The notes beneath the pieces are model-generated. The model saw nothing but the letters and a program-made list of their open reading frames with translations. It was not told the origin of the DNA and did no database searches. 64,000 nt of DNA from Anthracocystis setariae (taxonomy: Eukaryota; Basidiomycota; Ustilaginomycetes; Ustilaginales; Ustilaginaceae), in NCBI GenBank assembly GCA_928724745.1, contig CAKMXJ010000019.1, positions 186,001 through 250,000 on the forward strand, in the 5' to 3' direction. Each line of letters begins with the position of its first letter. Within the stretch, counting starts at the first letter, position 1. Below, one piece after another: positions 58,801 through 64,000 of this stretch. Position numbers and translations under genes: made by a program.

Positions 58801-59693
58801 CTCCGCAGTTCTTCCATCTCCTTGGGCCCCTTGAGGTATAAAGGCCCGAACGGCGGAGAGGTGCCTGGTACCAGCTCTATGGGCAGATCGTGCTCTGTTC
58901 GCGGAGGTAGCTTGTCAGCTTCCACTTCACAGAAAACCCTGTGGAGGTCCCGGTAGGGCTCAGGAATAGTCACCTCCTTTGCCGGCTCTTCTGGCCCGAC
59001 CTCCATCTCGATACCCTTATCCTTGCCGGTGGGAACGAACCCTAGGATTGGCCTGTCCTTACTGACCAGGTCTAGGTCCAGTAGGATGATGCCAATAGGG
59101 GCATCATCGTGAGCTGCCTCGATGAGTTCTTCTGCGGACACGAATTCGTTGCCGTGAGCCACGAGGCGCATAACCGAGGTCGACGTCAACGGCGTTTTAG
59201 CGTGCACGTCATTTTTCCCCAACGTTAATGCGTCCTTATGCCGGATCTCACGACTGGGTCGGAAGTCGAGAGTCCCGGTATCCCAGTCTACTCTGGGCTT
59301 GAACTGCCTGAGCAGGTCATAGCCTATAATAAGGTCGTACTCGTCGATATCAGTGACCTCCGCATCGAATGGTCCGATGAGATAGCCACCGAGGCCGGCC
59401 GTAATGCTTGCCGCGCTATCGATGTGGAGATGGTGTCCGGTGACACCATGTATGCTTCGTTTCGATATAGGCTTTGTAGGAATCTTGACTTTTAGAATGA
59501 ACGAGCGAGAAACTATAGACACACCAGCACCAGTGTCGGCCAGTATTCGCGCAGGATGCCCAAAGATGGTACCATCCAGCTCGAGTACTGGTCTCCGTGA
59601 TGCTGCCGTGAAACAGAAAAGACAGTCTTGATATATACAGTGTGATGGCAGTGAAGGGTTTTGAGCAATGCACGCCATCAGTGCGCTGCTCAC
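55878..59693 (-). CDS. Gypsy pol polyprotein with C-terminal chromodomain
   Basis: About 1,270 residues, fully open. Protease with ILADTGAGVS near residue 55; RT with the YLDD box (VVVYLDDFLIFSND) near 430; RNase H (VETDASDFAIAGVLKQ, DKELLAVV); integrase zinc finger (HTGRDATLELVRRFYWWPNM ... CPVCARYK) and DDE core (SMDFVEGLP, VSDRGRQFIS, YHPQTDGQTERVNQ). The last 55 residues are a chromodomain (EFEVERILSHRHRN ... YKVLWKGYSEEQASWEPVGNL), which in chromoviruses steers integration to chromatin marks. The frame has no ATG at its start (59693 is GTG); it lies at -1 relative to gag and is probably made by frameshifting at 59699-59705. Confidence 0.95.
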   Translation of the reverse strand: MSSALMACIAQNPSLPSHCIYQDCLFCFTAASRRPVLELDGTIFGHPARILADTGAGVSIVSRSFILKVKIPTKPISKRSIHGVTGHHLHIDSAASITAGLGGYLIGPFDAEVTDIDEYDLIIGYDLLRQFKPRVDWDTGTLDFRPSREIRHKDALTLGKNDVHAKTPLTSTSVMRLVAHGNEFVSAEELIEAAHDDAPIGIILLDLDLVSKDRPILGFVPTGKDKGIEMEVGPEEPAKEVTIPEPYRDLHRVFCEVEADKLPPRTEHDLPIELVPGTSPPFGPLYLKGPKEMEELRRYLDENLSKGFIRPSQSPARSPVLFVPKKDGGLRLCVDYRGLNEVTIKNRAPLPLIDEQLFLLRNAKIYSKLDLKAAYNLVRVAEGDEWKTAFGTQLGLYEYLVMPFGLANAPSHFQSLVNGIFRDIIGMYVVVYLDDFLIFSNDLSEHILHVREVLTRLQRHRLFAKLSKCEFHTTKVEFLGYVITPDGVEMDEAKVRTIRDWPIPTCIHDIQRFLGFANFYRRFISHFARIARPLTSLVKPTERFKKFELSDEAAKAFQSLIDAFTSAGVLRHFDYHLPTRVETDASDFAIAGVLKQEYDKRWHPIAFYSRKMTSAERNYEIHDKELLAVVACLAQWRHMLAGLPSQFLILTDHEALKYFKSQRRINGRQARWAVLLADFDFSLQYRPGNKAGEPDALTRRPDMHPAEDESQHNMHQLLPARLFAEPEELPTSTLSANYRGQVPTATINAVKRQSQVPNQGNEVAESTPTMADVTSGGLVELARTFQPLDEELVTIHKRQPFEAKDGLWHKDGRLVIPKVKLPGRQGKTDTRSAQIVEERSLSVEHLRYMVMSQCHDGPTAGHTGRDATLELVRRFYWWPNMSSWVADYVASCPVCARYKTPRHRPYGLLQPLSTPQRPWGSISMDFVEGLPLSDGYDSILVVVDRLTKYAVLRPSKKTATSKDTAMLLHIHVFTCFGAPDHIVSDRGRQFISATWRDFVARFHINHSLSTAYHPQTDGQTERVNQVIEQYLRMYCNYEQNNWLGLLPIAQFVYNNTVHSTLGVSPFFACYGWNPKSHPEIPAMLGVLDPNGAEFASRTPDRIKYLQEVIRQSQARTVEQYNRKHKDVEFKVGELVYINRKNWKTRRPSPKLDTRFSGPFPILERVGRRAYRLQLPATLRVHDVFHVSMLEKKASSKLPGREDLPIQPHLHDDDLEFEVERILSHRHRNRQLEYKVLWKGYSEEQASWEPVGNLNCSDLIRDYEAMAGEGSQ

Positions 59694-61114
59694 TGACCAT
59701 TTCCCTCCGTCTCTTCTTGGTCCGTAGGCGGGAGTGGTTCGGGAGACACCTCATCTGTTTCGTGGTGGCTAAGTTGCTCACTAGGTGCCTCCTGTATCTC
59801 TTCTTCCTCGAACTCTTCTGGTACGGAGTCATAAAAGTAGATGCGACGGGGTCCATTGGGTCGCGGAGTGCCTCCTAGTTGCTTGTTCCGAGGGCATTCG
59901 CGTGACCAATGACCATAGCCGAGGCATGTCTTGCACTGATTCTCTTCCACCTTCTTGATTGGGGTCGTGGGCGTGACTGGCGGAAGCTTTTGAGCTAGAT
60001 GTGGCGGCAAGGGTCTGCGCGGAATGAGTGACGGCGTTCTGGGTACTGAGGTCCATTCTCCGCCTCGTTGTGGCGCTGGGGGTTGGATCTCCTTCTCCCT
60101 TCCCTTATCGCTCGCCGATGTAGCTGCAGTGACCCTCGCCTGAACACCGCCGAGTATACGAGCGGTGTGAGCCTCTTGCATACGGCTGCGGTCCAAAGCC
60201 TCAACCTCTCGCACCCAAGCTCGTAGTGTAGTTGGAGGATCACGCTCGAACTTCATACGCATTGCCTTGGTGAGACCGTTCTTGAAGATGCCGATCTGAA
60301 CTGAGGGGTGGAATTCGCCAATCCCCGCCCGACTCTCCAGGTCCCTGAACTTCTCGCAATACCTTGTTGCTGACCCTGGTTCGTCTGTACCCTGACGGAG
60401 TGTGATCAACTCATTGTATGAAGTGAATGAATCAAGGGTTTGACCATACTGATCACGCAAGCGAGTACCGAATAGATTCCAGTCATGGAAGAGCTGGCCT
60501 TGCATGTGAGGATCGACCCTTAACTTGGAATCCCACCATTCTCGAGCGGAGCCTTCAAGCTTCTCAGAGGCAATGGCCACTCGGTGCTGATGGTCCATGA
60601 TGTTGTGCTGGTTGAACCAATTGTTCGCCTTGATGAGGAACAGCTCAACATCTCTGGTGTCTAGCTTGGGAAATGCGAGCTTGATGTCGGCCTTGATGAT
60701 CTTGGGTTCCTGCGCCCCAGGGTCCTGCATGGCAATCGGCCTGAGCGGCGGCCGATCCTGACGTCTCCCCGTAGGAGTGGCGTATGGGTCTGGATCCTCG
60801 TACGCCGTAGACCAGGTAGCCATCGGACTCGGAGTTCTGGTAGTGTGTGGTCCCGGAGCCGCCAATCCGGCCCTGGCGGCGGACGCCGCCTCGCCTAGGT
60901 TAGGGAAGGGACTCGGAGTCGCCGGCTCCGGCCTTTGAGACATGTGGAACTGGGCCATCAGAGTCTGTTGCCAGCGTCTCTGCTCGGCTTGCTCCTGCTG
61001 CCGCTGCTTCCGGTCTTCCTCCATTTGCTTTTGCATGTCTTGAAGCAGCTGGACCATGATGCCCATATCCACAGCGTGGAGATGAGCCCCTTCCGAGTGT
61101 TCGGTAGGCGGCAT
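59690..61114 (-). CDS. Gypsy gag polyprotein
   Basis: 474 residues starting PPTEHSEGAHLHAVD. A glutamine-rich coiled segment (LLQDMQKQMEEDRKQRQQEQAEQRR) precedes the capsid region (DVELFLIKANNWFNQHN ... FHDWNLFGTRLRDQYGQ), and a CCHC zinc knuckle follows near residue 400 (CKTCLGYGHWSREC). The acidic end (EEFEEEEIQEAPSE) stops at 59690, where the pol frame overlaps at -1. It forms the intracellular particle that packages element RNA. Confidence 0.93.
   Translation of the reverse strand: MPPTEHSEGAHLHAVDMGIMVQLLQDMQKQMEEDRKQRQQEQAEQRRWQQTLMAQFHMSQRPEPATPSPFPNLGEAASAARAGLAAPGPHTTRTPSPMATWSTAYEDPDPYATPTGRRQDRPPLRPIAMQDPGAQEPKIIKADIKLAFPKLDTRDVELFLIKANNWFNQHNIMDHQHRVAIASEKLEGSAREWWDSKLRVDPHMQGQLFHDWNLFGTRLRDQYGQTLDSFTSYNELITLRQGTDEPGSATRYCEKFRDLESRAGIGEFHPSVQIGIFKNGLTKAMRMKFERDPPTTLRAWVREVEALDRSRMQEAHTARILGGVQARVTAATSASDKGREKEIQPPAPQRGGEWTSVPRTPSLIPRRPLPPHLAQKLPPVTPTTPIKKVEENQCKTCLGYGHWSRECPRNKQLGGTPRPNGPRRIYFYDSVPEEFEEEEIQEAPSEQLSHHETDEVSPEPLPPTDQEETEGNGQ
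59699..59705 (-). other. Candidate -1 ribosomal frameshift heptamer GGGAAAT
   Basis: On the minus strand, in gag phase, the bases read G-GGA-AAT, an X-XXY-YYZ heptamer three codons before the gag stop. Slipping back one base reads GGG-AAA and enters the pol frame, which is open from there. I could not test for a downstream RNA structure. Confidence 0.65.
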
Positions 61115-61151
61115 ACTTGTTGTAGGGCACTACTTGAGTGATCCACTCTAA

Positions 61152-61996
61152 TGTCAGCGCGGGCGCCAGACAACAAGATCCACGTTTATGCACGGCTAAC
61201 GTAGATCTCAGGGTGTTCCACGTTAGTCGCTCCTAACGTGAGTGTCGACAGAGCGCTGTTGTCGCCCCACTCAGAGGTCGTGCGGTACAACAAACGGTGA
61301 GGACACCTCCAGTAGGTAGAGGGCGAACAAGTCTACCTGCTGAAGTGGTTGTAGCGTCGATGACGAGTTATGGGAATTGTTGTGGGAGACGTCGACGCGA
61401 ATGCTGGTATTCGTCGGAGTCTCTAACCGAGATGGTGTTGCTAGTGCTCACAGCTTGCGGCCTGTGTTACTAGCGGGTCTGCTGTTACGTAGTGCTCGCC
61501 GACTCGAACGGAATCACACTAAGATGTAGCAACCGTACTGTGATTGCTACTTGCCGAGACAACGAACGTGCGGAACGGAGAACGTACTAACTGTAAGAGA
61601 TTTGGTAGAGTGGATGAGTCTCCAGCTCATCCACCCGTCAACGAGTGTGATCCTATATACCCTCCTGACAGCACGGGCTCAACCCTTGTTGCCGTCATGA
61701 GCAAGCCCGCTACTATAACGACCGGCGTGTGTACAAGGGCCCGCGCGTACTTACATAAGACTGACCTCTCGACCCGGCCGCGAGCATCCAGTCCTCCTCC
61801 TCTATCGGAGGCTAGCTCCTCGTAATGCCTGTGTCCCCACTGTACGTTATCCGTGTGTACAAGCTCACCCGCGCTTGCTCACTCGTACGTCAGTATGGGT
61901 CCCGATACTCATCCACGTTAACACGAGGCTATCGTGCATGTCAGTGAGGTTAATTATAACCCCACCTTAACGTGGACCCCACATCGTCCTGTGACA
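61152..61996 (-). repeat. 5' LTR of the inner gypsy element
   Basis: The second copy of the 845-bp LTR. The internal region starts at 61151. I found no clear standard tRNA 3'-end primer site directly against the LTR: TGGATCACTC begins about six bases in and is the best candidate, at low confidence. Confidence 0.95.
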
Positions 61997-62001
61997 ACGT
62001 C
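61997..62001. repeat. Target-site duplication ACGTC, right copy (inner gypsy)
   Basis: Second copy of the five-base duplication. Confidence 0.93.
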
Positions 62002-62912
62002 CTAACGGTACCGTCAGGGTCCATAGAAGTGAAGGTTTGTACATCCCGACGTCGTCTATAACTTTCCTCGAGCTGACTTTGAACGGTATGGTATTCCGAT
62101 CGGAGACCCTTCATTAAGACGGTGAAGCGCTTATTCCAGCTGACTTCAATGCCTCCAAGCTTAAGTTGTTCAACTAGCTTGGTGATTCGTGTGTTATAGG
62201 CGGAGATAGTAGTCTTGTCTTGCTTAATGCTATTGAGCTGTGTTTCGAACTCTTCAATCTTGTATCGTAGCTTAGCGCTAAACGACTTCTCCAGATGCTT
62301 CCATATTCCGTTAGCCGTTTCATGGTGGTTTACCATGGTTGCGATTTCGAGTGACATGCTCGACAGTAGGATACCGCGAGCGATAAGGTTGTAACGACGC
62401 CAGTCTCGATACTCGTCAGTACCGGGAGCAGGTATAGGCGTTTCTGTCATGATGGCATCATAGATGTCTGGGCCCTTTTGCATTAGAGTTGTGATGCAGG
62501 TGGCACGCCATTTGAAATAGTCGACAGAGTCGTCAAGGTCCGGGAGTTTTTGCCCGTTGGAGAGAAGCTGCGTAGCGAAATCGGAAGTAACCTTAGACAT
62601 GTTGACAGATCTGTAAGGTTGTAACGGAGTTGATACCGTGCGTACCGACGAAGGTAGGGGCTCTTGAATAGGAACTTCGCTGTCTTGTACAGCGGAAACG
62701 ATATTTTGTGTTGCAGATGAGGCTTCGCTGGTCACTACAGCGGGAACAGTGTTTTCGTTATTGCGAACTGTATGGTCTCTCGAGCGTCGCGATTGTGCGG
62801 ATCGAGGAGGTACTGGGTCTCCGACGTCTGGAATCGAAAGAAGAGATCTTACTGGATTGTTTCTTGTGTTGTAGCGTCGGTATTCTCCCAGTCGTGAAGC
62901 CGTTGGGCTCAT
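62002..62912 (-). pseudogene. Copia gag, 5' part, cut by the gypsy insertion
   Basis: About 300 residues from the ATG at 62912; a second in-frame ATG at 62600 (MSKVTSDFATQLL) may be the real capsid start, since the first 104 residues are Arg/Ser-rich and low in structure. The body matches copia gag (UBN2-type): FKWRATCITTLMQKG, NLIARGILLSSMSLEI, ANGIWKHLEKSFS, SAYNTRITKLVEQL and the RSEYHTVQSQLEE region. It runs in frame into 52787 once the gypsy element and one ACGTC are removed. Confidence 0.9.
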
Positions 62913-62916
62913 AACC
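62899..62916 (-). other. Copia primer-binding site, initiator-tRNA anticodon arm type
   Basis: GGTTATGAGCCCAACGGC directly abuts the 5' LTR on the element strand. Its complement contains GGGCTCATAACC, the anticodon arm of eukaryotic initiator tRNA-Met. Drosophila copia and Ty5 prime from this internal half-tRNA site. The first gag ATG (62912-62910) lies inside it. Confidence 0.8.
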
Positions 62917-63631
62917 TATTGGAAGTCGACTGCGTCAAGGGGCGACCTTGACGGTAGGCAGCCAGGTACGATGAGTCTATCGTCTGCCAAAGATACTATA
63001 ACAAGTAGCTAAGTCGCTATAGACCTCACACTGGTGGATGGGCGTATAGAGCTGGCTCTGTTGTTATGTCAGGCCAGTTAGATCCGTAACCAAGAGTGGG
63101 CGGTGACGTTAGGCAGCAGGCACGAAGGGGAGAGACCTATGTCGATACAACAGTAGCGACGTCGGTAAGGATCTGTAAGTAGCAGGCGTTATGATACGGA
63201 GAAGTTGGTAATGAATCGATTAAGGGGTCATCAACTGTGCGCTCGAAGTACGCCCTATAAATACACTTAGTCCCCTACATCGTCATTGCCAGTAGCGGTG
63301 TAGGGAACCCTATAGCGACGACGTTAATGACAAGACTCTTCGCTAAGTGTAAACAACAGTTGACCATCAACATAAACAAAGATGTTGACAATAACATGAC
63401 CCGACGAGTAACATCCCGGTCAGGAATGTGATGAGGCACCATGTCAACATCACGTGGGGACGTACAGTGCCGGCATTGGCTTTGGCACGCGCATAGTTTC
63501 CCCGCTGCCGAGTCCCGAGGAATTGTATTGTCGGCAACTATGCCGGAATATCACCGCACTAGTTATGGACATACTGACGTCTGTAGTGTCACGTCGATGG
63601 CTGACGCAGTAGGTGACCGTATATTTCAACA
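62917..63631 (-). repeat. 5' LTR of the copia element
   Basis: Second 715-bp copy; no difference to the left LTR was found by eye. Confidence 0.93.
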
Positions 63632-63636
63632 GAAAT
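63632..63636. repeat. Target-site duplication GAAAT, right copy (copia)
   Basis: Second copy of the five-base duplication that marks the copia insertion. Confidence 0.9.
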
Positions 63637-64000
63637 GTGGCGGCCGCACGATCTGGCGCGCCACACGTCATGAGTACGTCGGCGATAGCCCGTACACCAC
63701 GTTGGGAACGAACGAGCGGGCTGTGGTGCGTGCCCACCTATCGTACGCTGGGGGTCTCGGTTTGGGTGCGGTGCGGCGTCGCGATCGCCTGGTGGACTGG
63801 TTCAAGGAGCGTTCCTTCCACCTCGACGCTCGCGACGCCTTCTCGGCGGAGGGCACAATCGGAACCCAGGTGCGCAAAACCTTGGCGCGGTACCACCGCA
63901 AGAATCGTTCCTTGCTCGGCCAATACCTTCCGTGCGAGGTCATGGAAGAGGAGCCTAACTTCGAGGGTCTTGGCTGGTTTGTGGAAAGCCGTGGCGACGA
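63637..64000 (+). pseudogene. Outer gypsy accessory ORF, 3' part, running off the window
   Basis: Joined after one GAAAT, the frame of 45912-46003 continues here without a stop to the window end. The first joined codon completes the sixth cysteine. The translation includes AVVRAHLSYAGGLGLG, RRRDRLVDWFKERSF and VRKTLARYHRKNRSLLGQ; the last resembles the amphipathic segment of the inner gypsy ORF (AIRRYQQLRSLLQ). Its end is not seen. Confidence 0.7.

Larger units (their letters stand above)
52788..61996 (-). mobile_element. Inner Ty3/gypsy chromovirus with antisense accessory ORF
   Basis: A complete 9,209-bp element nested in copia gag-pol, bounded by 845-bp LTRs (52788-53632 and 61152-61996, constant offset 8,364) and by ACGTC. 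Minus-strand order: LTR, gag, pol (protease, RT, RNase H, integrase, chromodomain), then an ORF on the opposite strand, polypurine tract and LTR. Gag and pol are both open, so it looks intact. By eye the LTRs differ at one base (53607 T against 61971 C, in a CpG/TpG), so the insertion is young, and younger than the copia element it sits in. Confidence 0.95.
46004..63631 (-). mobile_element. Ty1/copia LTR retrotransposon with accessory ORF, interrupted by a gypsy element
   Basis: Two direct LTRs (46004-46718 and 62917-63631, constant offset of 16,913) enclose gag-pol on the minus strand, with target duplication GAAAT on both sides. Removing the nested gypsy and one ACGTC leaves about 8.4 kb, large for copia because of an extra ORF (47103-48263) and long spacers. 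By eye the two LTRs are identical over 715 bp, so the insertion is very recent. Order on the minus strand: LTR, PBS, gag-protease-integrase-RT-RNase H, accessory ORF, polypurine tract, LTR. The polyprotein has one extra base in integrase and the gypsy insertion, so this copy is not autonomous. Confidence 0.93.
43551..64000 (-). mobile_element. Outer Ty3/gypsy-type element, partial, interrupted by the copia element
   Basis: The left LTR (43551-44661) begins TGTCAGCGG and ends TGTGACA, like the inner gypsy LTR (TGTCAGCGC ... TGTGACA). It is followed by a polypurine tract (read on the minus strand) and a plus-strand accessory ORF related to that of the inner gypsy. This order means the element reads on the minus strand with its 3' LTR on the left. 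It is split by the copia insertion at 46004-63631 and resumes at 63637. Gag, pol and the other LTR must lie beyond the window. The 5 bp before the LTR are AAGGT (43546-43550), the expected target duplication; its partner is outside. Confidence 0.75.

Noticed and set aside
49060..63631. Two independent copia fragments instead of one interrupted element
   Set aside because: Removing the gypsy and one ACGTC joins the two frames exactly, and the outer LTRs and duplication match as one unit.
63640..63662. NotI (GCGGCCGC) and AscI (GGCGCGCC) sites 7 bp apart, suggesting a cloning linker at the copia border
   Set aside because: The target duplication and the outer reading frame both continue through them, so chance GC-rich coding sequence is the better explanation; reads across the junction would settle it.
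1..64000. CRISPR arrays, bacterial operons or ribosome-binding sites
   Set aside because: The sequence is fungal nuclear DNA; no regularly spaced direct repeats other than microsatellites and LTRs were seen.

Overview
The window comes from a basidiomycete fungus, most likely a smut (Ustilaginales, Ustilago/Sporisorium type). Evidence: large intron-poor genes with a few short GT-AG introns, a tRNA gene with its own intron, Ser/Pro/Ala-rich low-complexity tails, and basidiomycete-type families (a DUF6533-like membrane protein, fungal TRK, Zn2Cys6 regulator, smut-like retroelements). The species assignment is inference from gene content; no marker sequence is present.

Region 1 (1-43,465) is ordinary euchromatin with 19 protein genes and one tRNA on both strands. 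In order: a seven-helix membrane protein, tRNA-Glu(UUC), eIF4G, S-formylglutathione hydrolase, histidinol-phosphate aminotransferase, frataxin, a KEN-box nuclear protein of unknown function, a saccharopine-dehydrogenase-like oxidoreductase, GDT1-type Mn/Ca transporter, a short hypothetical protein, TRK potassium transporter, a secreted GH10 xylanase with long low-complexity flanks, alkaline ceramidase, a Zn2Cys6 regulator, ketopantoate hydroxymethyltransferase, a CRAL-TRIO protein, oligoribonuclease, coronin, the FACT subunit POB3, and an APH/CHK-fold kinase. These are mostly housekeeping genes in divergent or convergent pairs; I see no biosynthetic cluster. One long gene-poor gap (23.86-26.65 kb) lies between TRK and the xylanase.

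Region 2 (43,551 to the window end) is a three-level nest of LTR retrotransposons, all oriented on the minus strand. An outer Ty3/gypsy element starts at 43,551, only 85 bp upstream of the kinase ORF, and runs past the window. A Ty1/copia element (46,004-63,631; target duplication GAAAT) is inserted in it. A chromodomain Ty3/gypsy element (52,788-61,996; target duplication ACGTC) is inserted in the copia gag-pol ORF. The copia LTRs look identical by eye and the inner gypsy LTRs differ at one CpG position, so both insertions are recent.

The most interesting system is an accessory ORF carried by all three retroelements. Each encodes a low-complexity, nuclear-looking protein with the same six-cysteine signature, CX2CX6C-X16-19-CX2CX6-7C, close to a fungal Zn2Cys6 cluster with a long loop. 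In both gypsy elements the ORF lies antisense, starting about 145 bp inside the 3' LTR; in the copia element it is sense, between pol and the 3' LTR. The outer gypsy copy has an intron in the antisense direction, which sense genomic RNA could not splice out. The inner gypsy copy ends in a motif (DDLEYFDHIA) almost identical to one in the host KEN-box protein at 14.6-16.4 kb. The inner gypsy also shows a well-phased -1 frameshift heptamer between gag and pol, and the copia element uses a primer site matching the initiator-tRNA anticodon arm, overlapping the first gag AUG.
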